From positions 1 through 25,838 of the forward strand of contig JADJSY010000056.1 in assembly GCA_016711435.1 (NCBI GenBank): DNA of 25,838 nucleotides. The letters are read 5' to 3'. Shown here piece after piece: positions 1-7,893 of the stretch. This DNA is from Lewinellaceae bacterium. Lineage in GTDB: Bacteria; Bacteroidota; Bacteroidia; Chitinophagales; Saprospiraceae. A program made the translations under genes and the position numbers. The number at the start of each line of letters is the position of its first letter. Positions within the stretch are counted from its first letter, which is position 1. The notes below the pieces were generated by a model that was given only the letters and a program-made list of their open reading frames with translations, searched no databases and was not told the origin of the DNA.

Positions 1-1082
1 TTGCCCGTCAGGGTCATCACCACTGAGCCGAAGGTGCCGCCCCATTGATTAAAAGCCCGGCAAACGGGGTGTTTCGGATCGTCTTTGGCGCGCAGAGCGG
101 CCTTGATGTCGGCGTCTTTGATGCCTGGAAGCGCGGCCATACGCCCTTGCACCGAAGCAAAACGGATGGCGCTGTTTCCTTTTGCAGGCTCCTTGTACCA
201 GTCTTTCAGGTCGTCGTTGGCGACGGGGTGATTGGTATGATAAACCGTGCCATTGGCGTTTTGGGGATCGAAACGCACCACTTTATTGCAAGATGCTTCA
301 AAGTCATAGACCTCGCCCTTGATGCCGAGAATATAATTCTGCCCCGATGCGTGGGGTACGGTTTGGATGAAGCGCAGCACCTCGTCTTTGTCGGTGCTGT
401 TGAGGATGCGCCGCACGATGAAGGCGACTGGCAGGCCCGTGGGCGAGGCTTTGAGTTGCATCAGGGTGTTCATGCAGGCCCCGATGCTCGCTTCGTTCAG
501 GCCGTTGGTGGCGATCAAGCCCGGATAGGTGAGGATGAGTTGTTCGGGTGTTTTGTCGGTTTTGGCTAAGCGGAGCAGTACTTGATAGCCGTCGGTATAA
601 CCTTCTAAGTCCATGTTTTGGGCGATGTAGCCGGGCTGGCCGTCGCGGGCGGGCACGCCGATGCCGCTGCAATGGTGTTTTGCGCGGGCATCCTGCCAGA
701 CCCAAAATTCGTCGAGGAGGTTATGTACCATAATGTCGTTGAAGGCCTGTCCCGAGCCGTCGGCGATGCCGCGTACCTCTTCGTAGAGTTCGGGCGTCCA
801 CCGTTTGATGGATTCATCGAAGCGGGCGTAGGCAAAAAACTGCTTTACGATGGTGTCGGCGGGTTGTTTCAACTCATTTTCCACGCTTTTTTTCCATTTG
901 GCTACGATTTCGCCGATTTCCTTTTTCAGTTCCCGGCCGTGTTGCAGGCCGAGCGCGTAGCCGCTGCCGCTGAGGCGTACTTCGCGGAGATAACGCGGGC
1001 GCGGATTTTGGGCCTGCGCTTGCGCATCTTGAAAAATGATGGCGCTCAGAAAGCAACAGAGGATGAAGGTGGTATTTTTCAT
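1..1082 (-). CDS. C45-family / acyl-CoA:6-APA acyltransferase-like Ntn-hydrolase (3' end off window)
   Basis: The frame is open from the ATG at 1082 to the left edge (360 codons), so the C-terminus is missing. Residues 1-24 (MKNTTFILCC...) form a Sec signal peptide, so the protein should be exported. The N-terminal motif YALGLQHGRELKKEI (about 42-56) and the segment HHCSGIGVPARDGQPGYIAQNMD (136-158) are typical of the acyl-CoA:6-aminopenicillanic acid acyltransferase / peptidase C45 family. Cys138 is the expected residue for self-cleavage and then N-terminal nucleophile. Known members hydrolyse or transfer acyl groups on amides; the substrate here is unknown. It is the third gene of a tight minus-strand set, starting 13 bases after the TPR lipoprotein gene ends. 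A TACCTTTG element at 1114-1121 might give it its own promoter. Family assignment is fairly sure; substrate is not. Confidence 0.8.
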   Translation of the reverse strand, partial: MKNTTFILCCFLSAIIFQDAQAQAQNPRPRYLREVRLSGSGYALGLQHGRELKKEIGEIVAKWKKSVENELKQPADTIVKQFFAYARFDESIKRWTPELYEEVRGIADGSGQAFNDIMVHNLLDEFWVWQDARAKHHCSGIGVPARDGQPGYIAQNMDLEGYTDGYQVLLRLAKTDKTPEQLILTYPGLIATNGLNEASIGACMNTLMQLKASPTGLPVAFIVRRILNSTDKDEVLRFIQTVPHASGQNYILGIKGEVYDFEASCNKVVRFDPQNANGTVYHTNHPVANDDLKDWYKEPAKGNSAIRFASVQGRMAALPGIKDADIKAALRAKDDPKHPVCRAFNQWGGTFGSVVMTLTG

Positions 1083-1095
1083 AACAGAATGGTTT

Positions 1096-2742
1096 CTAAA
1101 GAACAGAATTTGTCAAAGGTATATCTGCGTATTGCCAGGCCTTATCATAGCGCATCTTGACCAATCGCGCTTCCGTTTTTTTACCTTGTTTCAACAGGGC
1201 TTGGTATAAGCCTATGAGCGCCCAGCCATTTTCTTTATATCGTTTTAAATCTGCCCGATACACTTTTTCTGCTTCGACGTATTGACCTGCTTCAATAAGT
1301 ACACGACCGAGGTTATGTCTTACCGATAAAAGCCAATCAGGTGGTTCGTCGTAATATAAATTATCTTCCGTTTCTACGCCTTTACGAAGAAATACTATGG
1401 CCGACTGAAGGTCGCCTTTGCGGTAGGCAATGTCACCTTCCAGTACGAATTTGGAAATGGAGACGATGGTTATCGCTTTCGAACTATCTGTTAATGCTAT
1501 TTTGGCAATGGTTGTGTCAAGTTCCAATTTTTTCAGCATAGATAAACATTCCTGCGCTTTCTGTGCTTTGCCCGTTGCCGACAATGCCATCCCTTGCGCA
1601 TACGTCCAGGCCGCTAATGGATACAATAAAGTATCGTTGGGCTTTGGTTCTGTCAAAATTTTATCCCACATGCCAAATTTAACCATGATAAACCAGGGCG
1701 TTGAATACAAAGTCTGCGAAAACAAGCGGTCTGGTTGTGTCATAATACCCTTTTCCGCTATATACTGCGCTAAAAATTGACTGGCTTCCAGGGCTTTTTT
1801 ACTGCGCCCTTCGAGCGCAGCACAGGCAGTGAGAAAATGCCAGTTGTGGGGATAATAACCAAAAGGATAAACACCTGCTACCTGGCAAGCCTCTATGTAC
1901 TGACTGTCTATCTGCACAGCGCGTTCATTCGCCAGTACACCTTCGTGGTAATGCCCCGTGTTGATATACGTGTGAGAAGGCATGTGTACGAGGTGCCCAC
2001 TGCCAGGTATAAGTGTCCGCAATGTATTCGCATAAGGAAGGCATCGTTCAGGATTACTACTGGCTTCGGTGGCATGGATATAGAGATGAACGGCTTGAGC
2101 GTGTCTGGGGTTTTTTCTTAAAATACCTTCCAGAATGTCTATGATCTGAGGTGTCCAGGGTTGTGGCTTGCCTGTTTTAAGCCACAAATTCCAGGGGTGC
2201 AAATTCATCAGGGATTCGGCATACAAAGCAGCAATATCGTGGTCATCCGGGTATTTTTCACTTACTTTTTTTAGTTCATCTGCATAAGCGATATAAAAAG
2301 GTTTCGGGTCGTCCTTTTTGTTTTTGGGGTAACGTTTGGAGAGCGCAATAATTAAAGCATTTTCTTTTGGGCTACATTTATCGGCGCGCAACTGTGCATT
2401 TGCAATGGCTTCCTGTGTTTCTGCTAAAACATCCTTTTCCATCGAGGAATTATAGTTAGGTCCGAGCACATAAGCCAAACCCCAATAACAAGAAGCACAA
2501 TCAGGGTCTTGCCGGGTCGCTTCTTTAAAAGAACGAGCCGCTTCGGCATGATTAAAACCATAAGCAAGGATCAAACCCTGGTCGAAATACTTTTGAGCAA
2601 CTTTGGATTTCGTTGTGATGGGATACGTAAAGTTTTCCGTAAGCCCTGCAAAAAGCGGCACAAGCGTCCCGTCAAACCCGGGAGGTGTATTCAAGACAGC
2701 ACTTGTAGGGCCACAGAAGCGGGCGGGCGGAACATCCTGCAA
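1096..2742 (-). CDS. TPR-repeat lipoprotein (N-terminus frameshifted)
   Basis: The continuous frame gives 548 residues from a TTG that is unlikely to be the true start. TPR-like helix pairs begin at once (for example FDQGLILAYGFNHAEAARSF, CASCYWGLAYVLG) and recur towards the C-terminus (GDLQSAIVFLRKGVETEDN, AGQYVEAEKVYRADL). A central block AVHLYIHATEAS...GSGHLVHMPSHTYINTGHYHE is characteristic of a family of about 550-600 residue TPR proteins of unknown role. Upstream bases encode a good lipoprotein signal, MKNQVYYLALVIILFSC, but the ATG at 2839 is one base out of frame because of an A6 run; with A5 the protein would be 580 residues and lipidated at Cys17. It lies between the esterase gene (17-base gap) and the C45 gene (13-base gap), so co-transcription is likely. 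Role inferred only as a protein-interaction scaffold or substrate-binding lipoprotein. Confidence 0.8.
   Translation of the reverse strand: MQDVPPARFCGPTSAVLNTPPGFDGTLVPLFAGLTENFTYPITTKSKVAQKYFDQGLILAYGFNHAEAARSFKEATRQDPDCASCYWGLAYVLGPNYNSSMEKDVLAETQEAIANAQLRADKCSPKENALIIALSKRYPKNKKDDPKPFYIAYADELKKVSEKYPDDHDIAALYAESLMNLHPWNLWLKTGKPQPWTPQIIDILEGILRKNPRHAQAVHLYIHATEASSNPERCLPYANTLRTLIPGSGHLVHMPSHTYINTGHYHEGVLANERAVQIDSQYIEACQVAGVYPFGYYPHNWHFLTACAALEGRSKKALEASQFLAQYIAEKGIMTQPDRLFSQTLYSTPWFIMVKFGMWDKILTEPKPNDTLLYPLAAWTYAQGMALSATGKAQKAQECLSMLKKLELDTTIAKIALTDSSKAITIVSISKFVLEGDIAYRKGDLQSAIVFLRKGVETEDNLYYDEPPDWLLSVRHNLGRVLIEAGQYVEAEKVYRADLKRYKENGWALIGLYQALLKQGKKTEARLVKMRYDKAWQYADIPLTNSVL
1114..1121 (-). 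promoter_or_regulatory. Possible Bacteroidota -7 element upstream of the C45 gene
   Basis: The minus strand reads TACCTTTG, matching the Bacteroidota TAnnTTTG -7 consensus, 31 bases before the C45 ATG and inside the end of the TPR gene. No clear TTTG -33 element was found at the right spacing, so this is weak. Confidence 0.25.
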
Positions 2743-2839
2743 ATAGGCGATGTTATTCGTTTTGGTCGCCGTCTGTTGGAGGTGATTGCAACTAAAAAGG
2801 ATAATTACTAATGCCAGGTAATAGACTTGATTTTTTCAT
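2743..2839 (-). other. Out-of-frame start and lipoprotein signal of the TPR gene
   Basis: The ATG at 2839 sits in a typical A-rich context (CATAAAATG) and is followed by six A. Read directly, it stops after 15 codons. Reading with one A fewer gives M-K-N-Q-V-Y-Y-L-A-L-V-I-I-L-F-S-C, a textbook lipobox-containing signal that runs straight into the TPR protein. This is either a homopolymer sequencing error or a real phase-variable or slippage site. Confidence 0.75.
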
Positions 2840-2856
2840 TTTATGGTGGTTAACGC

Positions 2857-4143
2857 TCAAAAAAAAATTTGATTTACTTTTTGCAGTCCTTCATGGGCTT
2901 CATCAACTTTTTTTGGGGGGTTTATTTTTGGGGCTTCGAACCTTTTCCTGCCTTCATTTTCCTTCAATGACAAGGCTTTTTTCAACTGAATAACAGCATT
3001 TGCCTGATCGCCTATGGCTATAAAATAATCGCCATAAGAGTCATAGACATTAAAACTTTCAGGGTGATTGTCCACATTGAGTTTGAAAAAACTTTCGGCT
3101 TTTTTATAGTGTTTGGCCTTCAATGCTTCATATCCAAAATAATTGATTTCCCATTCATCGGGCTTTATTGGATAGCCCATTTTTTGAGATAGATTGGCAA
3201 AATGGTTTCGGTATTTATCAGGAAATAGAGCAGTGCTGTCCATAAAATCTTTAAAGGAAATCTTCATCGGATAAAAATCGAAGAAATAGCGTAAAGCATC
3301 ATACGTCGTAATGAGGGGTGCAGAACCGTGGGTATCTTCAGCGTAGTATTTGCCCCGATACTTTAATCCGTTCTGTTTGTTGCTTTCTAATGTCTTTTGT
3401 AATGCTAAAATGGCGCGAATATGGTCTGTTTCCTTCGAGGTATCTTTTGTCACTTTTTTTATGTCCATGCCCTCTTCCATTGTATTGGCAATGCCCAAAT
3501 ACAAAGATTTTCCATCCAATTTCGTGTTTTTTAAGAACGTTTTGGTTTCTTTCAACAGTTTTTGATTGTCCCACCACATACTCGGGTCAATACTGATGTA
3601 TGCATTGAACAGACTATTATGATGGGTAAAAGTTTGCATCACCGCCAAACCGCCGAAAGAATGTCCTATCAACATTTTATAAGGTGCTGTTGGATATTTC
3701 GATTCAATAAAAGGCATCAGTTCTTTTTCCATGAATGAAATAAAATTTTCACCGCCACCAGATGTTCTTACAAAGGCACTATCGTTCATCATTGGGTCAA
3801 TATCCATGTGTGTTGGGGTCAAATCCCTTGTTCGGTCGGTGTTTGGTATGCCCACCACAATCATTTTGGGACATATCATATTGCCGTTGACGGTACTCAA
3901 TTGTTGAATCATACCCACCACTGAATAAAAATGGGCATCGCCGTCCAATAAATACACGACGGGATATTTTTGGTTTGCACCATCAGGCACATAGACCCAG
4001 ACTTGTCTTTGTTCGCCCAATATGTTGGATTGGACGCTGTCAATGGTGCCGATGACTACTTTGTTGTTCTGGGCATTTGCGGCAAAAGATACTGCAATAA
4101 AAAGGAGCAAAAGGAGTCGTTGAAAAAGGGATGTTGATTGCAT
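2857..4143 (-). CDS. Exported alpha/beta-hydrolase esterase (esterase D / Fes-like) with C-terminal TPR
   Basis: A 428-residue protein with signal peptide MQSTSLFQRLLLLLFIAVSFAANA. Residues about 35-285 match the PF00756 putative esterase fold: QVWVYVPDG...YPVVYLLDGDAHF at the start, nucleophile elbow GHSFGG with Ser162, and a likely catalytic His272 in AEDTHGSAP. SIDPSMWWD (about 184-192) is also typical of this family. Residues about 335-405 contain TPR-like repeats (ALKAKHYKKAESFFKLNVDNHP, GDQANAVIQLKKALSL), a common extension in Bacteroidota members. It probably cleaves ester bonds outside the cytoplasm; substrate (siderophore, acylated sugar, other ester) is unknown. It is the first gene of the esterase-TPR-C45 set and is divergent from the AbiE pair. 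Its leader carries the AAAACAAATT motif shared with two other hydrolase genes. Confidence 0.88.
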   Translation of the reverse strand: MQSTSLFQRLLLLLFIAVSFAANAQNNKVVIGTIDSVQSNILGEQRQVWVYVPDGANQKYPVVYLLDGDAHFYSVVGMIQQLSTVNGNMICPKMIVVGIPNTDRTRDLTPTHMDIDPMMNDSAFVRTSGGGENFISFMEKELMPFIESKYPTAPYKMLIGHSFGGLAVMQTFTHHNSLFNAYISIDPSMWWDNQKLLKETKTFLKNTKLDGKSLYLGIANTMEEGMDIKKVTKDTSKETDHIRAILALQKTLESNKQNGLKYRGKYYAEDTHGSAPLITTYDALRYFFDFYPMKISFKDFMDSTALFPDKYRNHFANLSQKMGYPIKPDEWEINYFGYEALKAKHYKKAESFFKLNVDNHPESFNVYDSYGDYFIAIGDQANAVIQLKKALSLKENEGRKRFEAPKINPPKKVDEAHEGLQKVNQIFF

Positions 4144-4187
4144 TTTTAGAATTTGTTTTTTTGATTGAACCTAAGTGAATTGAATCG

Positions 4188-4195
4188 TATCTTTG
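4188..4195 (+). promoter_or_regulatory. Bacteroidota -7 promoter element for the AbiE-type pair
   Basis: TATCTTTG matches the TAnnTTTG consensus and lies 16 bases before the ATG of the DUF6922 gene, giving a very short leader. A TTTG at 4160-4163 could be the -33 element, although the 24-base spacer is slightly long. It lies between divergent genes, which fits a promoter. Confidence 0.5.
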
Positions 4196-4211
4196 CAAAA
4201 AAATAGAAGCC

Positions 4212-4502
4212 ATGCAATTAGAACTGAGACCATCTTTGTTTTGGGATGTGAACGTGGAGGAAGTGGACTTGAAAAAGCACCGTGCTTCCGTAATCGAGCG
4301 CATCTCCACCCGCGGACGCTTGGACGAGTTTCGGGCGATGGTCAATTTCTACGGGCGTGAAACTGTAAAAACTGCTTTACTTAATGCCCGGTATCTCGAC
4401 AAACGAACGGTGTCCTATTGCAGTCTGATTTTTGATGTTCCAATCACCGAATTTCGATGCTACAAACTCGCACAGTTGAACCCGGAACACTGGAATTATT
4501 AA
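4212..4502 (+). CDS. DUF6922 domain protein, putative antitoxin partner of AbiEii
   Basis: A 96-residue cytoplasmic protein. The sequence SLFWDVNVEEVDLKKH, IERISTRGRLDEF, VNFYGRETVK, NARYLDKRTVSYCS and the ending EFRCYKLAQLNP fit DUF6922, small proteins usually encoded just before AbiEii/AbiGii nucleotidyltransferases in Bacteroidota. Its 3' end overlaps the AbiEii start by 46 bases, implying translational coupling. By analogy with AbiE type IV toxin-antitoxin systems it may be the antitoxin or transcriptional regulator, but no HTH is obvious and the role is inferred from position. It is the only intact plus-strand gene in the window. Confidence 0.82.
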   Translation: MQLELRPSLFWDVNVEEVDLKKHRASVIERISTRGRLDEFRAMVNFYGRETVKTALLNARYLDKRTVSYCSLIFDVPITEFRCYKLAQLNPEHWNY

Positions 4503-5070
4503 AGCGATTGATGCTACTGCCGGTGTTGGAACCATTTTTACTTGTTGGCGGCACTGCGCTTGCATTGCAATTGGGCCATCGAAAGTCCATTGACCTCGAC
4601 CTTTTCACGCCAGAACCTTTCAACAACGCAACCTTGCTTGATACGCTTGCTTCCGATTTCGAAGTCAGCATCGAATTGGACGAATCCAATATGCTCATCA
4701 CCAACATTGAGGGCATCAAGGTTGATTTTGTGAAAATGGGATACCCATATTATTTCCAACGATACTCATCGAAGGGATTCGGATGCTCGACCTCCGAGAC
4801 ATTGCCCCCATGAAGATCAAAGCCATCGCACAACGTGGAAGTAAAAAGGATTTTTTTGACATCCACTTTCTGATGGACCAATTGCAGTTGGAAACAATGA
4901 TTTCGTTGTTCCAGCAAAAATTCAAGATGCACGAGGTTTTTCATATCGTAAAAAGTCTGACCTATTTTGAAGATGCCGAGCAATCTGCCAATCCTGTCGT
5001 TTTTGATAAATCAGTCACATGGCAAAAGGTTAAAAATTCCATTAACGGTGCAGTTAAAAAGATGAAGTAA
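4457..5070 (+). pseudogene. AbiEii/AbiGii-family nucleotidyltransferase toxin, frameshifted
   Basis: The first part (frame from ATG 4457) has PFLLVGGTALALQLGHRKSIDLDLFTPEPF, the nucleotidyltransferase GG...DxD signature of AbiEii, continuing to IEGIKVDFVKMGYPY at about 4750. The expected next segment, LFPTILIEGIRMLDLRDIAPMKIKAIAQRGSKKDFFDIHFLM, is in the -1 frame and ends at 5070. One base appears to be missing at about 4745-4757; with it restored the protein would be 204 residues, normal for the family. AbiEii toxins transfer nucleotides (GTP-binding in known cases) and block growth during phage infection. As written, the gene is split between the catalytic core and the KxxDxxD helix region, so it would be inactive. 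It overlaps DUF6922 upstream and ends convergently, 34 bases from the intradiol dioxygenase stop. It may be a real inactivation or a sequence error. Confidence 0.82.
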
Positions 5071-5104
5071 ATGACCGCGCACCCTTTATTTATTTCCTTT
5101 TCCG

Positions 5105-6010
5105 CTACATCTCCCTTACATACACTGACACCACCTTCTCCCCTTTCTCATCCGCATAGGTCTCCACCAATTTCACCACGCCATAAGGCAATAATTGGAA
5201 ATTAAAGGATAAGGTCTCCAAAGGCACGCCGGGCAACAGAAAGGTATTATCGCCAACAAATTCAAGGTTCACCCCAAACGGCATCCCATTTGTTTTATCG
5301 CCTTTTATCCACAATTGCTGGTCTTTTATGAACAGCTCCATTTTATTGCTGGAGTCCTGCTCGCTGGTATAGTTACCGACCAACAGGCCCATCGCCGCCG
5401 GCTCGACGGCCAGTTTTTTGGCCATACTGACGTTGTACGCCACTTTTTTAGAGCCGTCCTGCAGGTTTTGCACTTCGAGAATGCTTCTTTTGGCGGTAGG
5501 AGAAGAAGAACTGCTGTCCTTTTCAATCCAGGGGTCGCCTGTAAAATAGAGTTGCGTCACCAAAGGCTGATAACCTTCCGCCGTAATCATCAGGTGGAAA
5601 TGCGCCGGACGGTAATTCTCGCCGGCGCCATAAGGAACCGGCAATATGGTTTTAAACGAATAATTGCCCTTTCTATCGGAATAAGCCGTGCCCCGGTATT
5701 TAAAATCGGCGGTCTCGTTGTCATATACCCCGCTGCCGTCGCAATGCCAGAGCTCAATTTTGGCTTTTTTATAGGGCGTCATGCAGTCGTCGTGCAATAT
5801 TTTCCCAATCAATTCAATCGGGTCGCCTTTTTCGCCTTTGATCCGGAGGCTTTCCCGCACCGGGCTGTCGGGGCGGTAAAACGGGCCGAGCACATCGGAG
5901 GTGGTTTCGCAGTCGCCGACATAGCGTTTGCCGTCAAAGCGGATAAACCCCGTGGCGCTGACGGCGACGGCGGTAAGGATAGTTTGGCTTAAAAATGTTC
6001 TTCTTTTCAT
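5105..6010 (-). CDS. Exported intradiol ring-cleavage dioxygenase with extra C-terminal domain
   Basis: A 301-residue protein starting MKRRTFLSQTILTAVAVSATG, a twin-arginine-like signal (KRRTFL). Family motifs are clear: GPFYRPDSP (42-50), the carboxypeptidase-like fold DDCMTPYKKAKIELWHCDGSGVYDN, YRGTAYSDRKGNYSFKTILPVPYG and NYRPAHFHLMI. The four expected Fe(III) ligands are Tyr96, Tyr127, His137 and His139. Family members open catechol-type rings between the hydroxyls; exported Bacteroidota members have mostly unknown substrates. After YFTGDPWIEKD a Ser-rich linker (166-170) and about 100 further residues (GNYTSEQDSSNKMELFI... to the end) resemble the DUF3471-type beta domain also found at the end of the hydrolase at 7894-9675. 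No aromatic pathway genes are nearby. Metal and fold assignment are strong; substrate is unknown. Confidence 0.88.
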   Translation of the reverse strand: MKRRTFLSQTILTAVAVSATGFIRFDGKRYVGDCETTSDVLGPFYRPDSPVRESLRIKGEKGDPIELIGKILHDDCMTPYKKAKIELWHCDGSGVYDNETADFKYRGTAYSDRKGNYSFKTILPVPYGAGENYRPAHFHLMITAEGYQPLVTQLYFTGDPWIEKDSSSSSPTAKRSILEVQNLQDGSKKVAYNVSMAKKLAVEPAAMGLLVGNYTSEQDSSNKMELFIKDQQLWIKGDKTNGMPFGVNLEFVGDNTFLLPGVPLETLSFNFQLLPYGVVKLVETYADEKGEKVVSVYVREM

Positions 6011-6173
6011 CTTGTTAGATTCTTGAAATTCAGGTAAATAATGCAGAATTTGGCAGGTTCACCGTTAAGGGCTAAGTTAAAGTATCACACGATCAATCAA
6101 CACCTCAAATGATTCATTGTCAAATTCTTATGTTTCAAACTGCCAGGCATTTTCAAATCTGCAGGTTCGCTTC

Positions 6174-7829
6174 CTAATGCTTTGCCTTATACCCCGGCCC
6201 CCGCACAACCCGACCCGGGGTTGCGCCCGTGTGCTCACCATTTTTCAGCACCTGCATTCCGTTTACCCAAACATCGGTGACCCCCGTGGCATATTGTTGG
6301 GGTTTTTCAAACGTTGCGTGGTCCTGGATTTTTTCCGGGTCGAACACCACCACGTCGGCGTGGTAGCCGGGTGCGAGTTTTCCCCGGCGCTTGATTCCAA
6401 AATTTTCGCAGGGCAAAAGGGTCAATTTTCGAATAGCATCCTCCATTGGGATTACTTTTTCGTCGCGGACGTATTTTCCCAACAAACGGGCGAAATTGCC
6501 ATAGGCACGAGGGTGGGTGCTCGATTTCAGAAAAACACCTTCCGGGGCTGATGATTCAGCATCGGAGCCAAAACTCATGTAAGGTAGTTTGATTTGTTTG
6601 CGCACGTTGTCCTCCGACATCAAAAAGTACGCTGCTTCAATGCGCGTGTGGTCTTTTATGATCAGGTCAATGATGGTTTGTTCTGGCGATGTTCCGTACA
6701 GTTTGGCTGCTTCTGCAAGGGTTTTTCCGGTCAGGTATTTGAGCGAATCCTCTTTAAAGCCCAATAGTTTGACTCCATCCGCACCAGCGAAATAATAGAG
6801 GTTTTCCCAGTCTGTGGCGTTTGCCTTCATGGCAGCGATGATGGCGGGGCGCTGTTTAAGGTCTTTAAGGCGCTCCACCCAGCGGTCTATGCCGCCTTCC
6901 TGCACGGCGGGCGGCATGGAAGCATCGAAGCCCGTAGCTCCTGCCACATAGGTGTACATGTTGGTGGTGATGTTAATACCGGCAGCCCGGGCGCTATCAA
7001 TTTTGGCGATTGCCTGATCCATCTTGTGCCAATTGGGTTTTCCTCCTGCCTTCAGGTGGTAAATTTCGGCGTGGATACCCGCTTCTTTGGCGATTCGGAT
7101 GACTTCGTCAATAGCCTCCAAAAAACGGTTGCCCTCGCTCCGCATGTGCGTGATGTAGGAGCCGCCGTATGGGGCCGCCACTTTACAGAGTTCTATGAGT
7201 TCTTCGGTCTTGGCATAACTGCCGGGAGCATAGATGAGCGCCGAACCGATGCCGAATGCACCTTCTTCCATAGCTTGGCGGACGAGGCCGCGCATGCGTT
7301 CCATTTCGTCGGGCGTCGGGGCACGGTTCTCAAAACGCAACTCGTGAATACGGGTGGTAGCCGCCCCCAAGAAAGAGGCTACGTTGCAGGAGACGCCCTT
7401 TTTCTCCAAATGCTCCAGATATTCACTCAAGGTAGTCCATGTGATATCATACTTGATGTCGCCTTGGTTTTTGAGGTCATAGTCCTTCATAAAATCGTTG
7501 AGCGGCCCCATGCTCCAGCCTTCGCCCATCAATTCCAGGGTGACTCCCTGCCGGATGTCGCTTTGGGAGCGCCCATCGGCCAAAAGGCTCGTGGTGCTCC
7601 AGCTCAGCACATTGACAAAACCGGGCGCCACCGCTTTGCCGCCGGCATCCACTTCTACTTTCCCTTTGGCGTTACCCAGGTCGCCGAGGGCGGCAATGCT
7701 GTCGCCCTGAATAGCTAGGTCGCCCCGAAAGCCAGGTTTTCCGCTGCCGTCGTACAACACGCCGTTGCGAATGATGAGGTCGTATTGAGGGGGATCGGGA
7801 TGACAAGCGCAAAGGCATGTCAAGGCCAA
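6174..7829 (-). CDS. D-aminoacylase-like amidohydrolase lipoprotein (lacks HxH; N-terminus frameshifted)
   Basis: The open frame gives 551 residues from a TTG inside the signal peptide. It is an N-acyl-D-amino-acid deacylase-type amidohydrolase: IIRNGVLYDGSGKPGFRGDLAIQGD at the start, ITHMRSEGN (His228), AEIYHLKAGGKPNW (His258), SFGSDAESSAPEG (Asp423) and RRGKLAPGYHADVVVFDPEKI near the end. Where the family has a GFxDxHxHxD metal motif this protein reads GFVNVLSWSTTSLLADG, and the usual Cys position reads MGEGW, so part of the canonical metal site is absent. Upstream bases encode MNYAKIKLLLLALTCLCAC, a lipobox signal, but the ATG at 7860 is one base out of frame; restored length is 561 residues. 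It follows the beta-lactamase-like gene, which suggests joint processing of D-amino-acid peptides (inference). Confidence 0.85.
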   Translation of the reverse strand: MALTCLCACHPDPPQYDLIIRNGVLYDGSGKPGFRGDLAIQGDSIAALGDLGNAKGKVEVDAGGKAVAPGFVNVLSWSTTSLLADGRSQSDIRQGVTLELMGEGWSMGPLNDFMKDYDLKNQGDIKYDITWTTLSEYLEHLEKKGVSCNVASFLGAATTRIHELRFENRAPTPDEMERMRGLVRQAMEEGAFGIGSALIYAPGSYAKTEELIELCKVAAPYGGSYITHMRSEGNRFLEAIDEVIRIAKEAGIHAEIYHLKAGGKPNWHKMDQAIAKIDSARAAGINITTNMYTYVAGATGFDASMPPAVQEGGIDRWVERLKDLKQRPAIIAAMKANATDWENLYYFAGADGVKLLGFKEDSLKYLTGKTLAEAAKLYGTSPEQTIIDLIIKDHTRIEAAYFLMSEDNVRKQIKLPYMSFGSDAESSAPEGVFLKSSTHPRAYGNFARLLGKYVRDEKVIPMEDAIRKLTLLPCENFGIKRRGKLAPGYHADVVVFDPEKIQDHATFEKPQQYATGVTDVWVNGMQVLKNGEHTGATPGRVVRGPGYKAKH

Positions 7830-7860
7830 CAGTAACAGCTTAATCTTGGCATAATTTCAT
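7830..7860 (-). other. Out-of-frame start of the amidohydrolase lipoprotein
   Basis: The ATG at 7860, preceded by an A run, reads ATGAAATTATG and stops after six codons. With one A fewer it reads M-N-Y-A-K-I-K-L-L-L-L-A-L-T-C-L-C-A-C and joins the enzyme frame. An in-frame ATT at 7844 would give MKLLLLALTCLCAC, so a rare ATT start is a less likely alternative. Confidence 0.65.
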
Positions 7861-7884
7861 TTTTTAAGATGATGTTTTTCATGA

Positions 7885-7892
7885 CAAAAGTA
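7885..7892 (-). promoter_or_regulatory. Possible -7 element for the amidohydrolase gene
   Basis: The minus strand reads TACTTTTG, matching TAnnTTTG, 24 bases before the ATG at 7860 and just after the stop of the preceding gene. No convincing -33 TTTG was seen. Confidence 0.3.
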
Positions 7893-7893
7893 A

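Noticed and set aside
45..1160. Long plus-strand open frames opposite the C45 gene
   Set aside because: They lie antisense to a clear Ntn-hydrolase with signal peptide and catalytic Cys; long opposite frames are expected in GC-rich coding DNA.
7026..7718. 230-codon plus-strand open frame
   Set aside because: It is antisense to the well-supported amidohydrolase and has no recognisable domain or start context.
7830..7860. ATT start codon giving MKLLLLALTCLCAC for the amidohydrolase
   Set aside because: It gives a good signal peptide, but ATT starts are very rare and the ATG at 7860 has normal context with a one-base shift like those at other sites.
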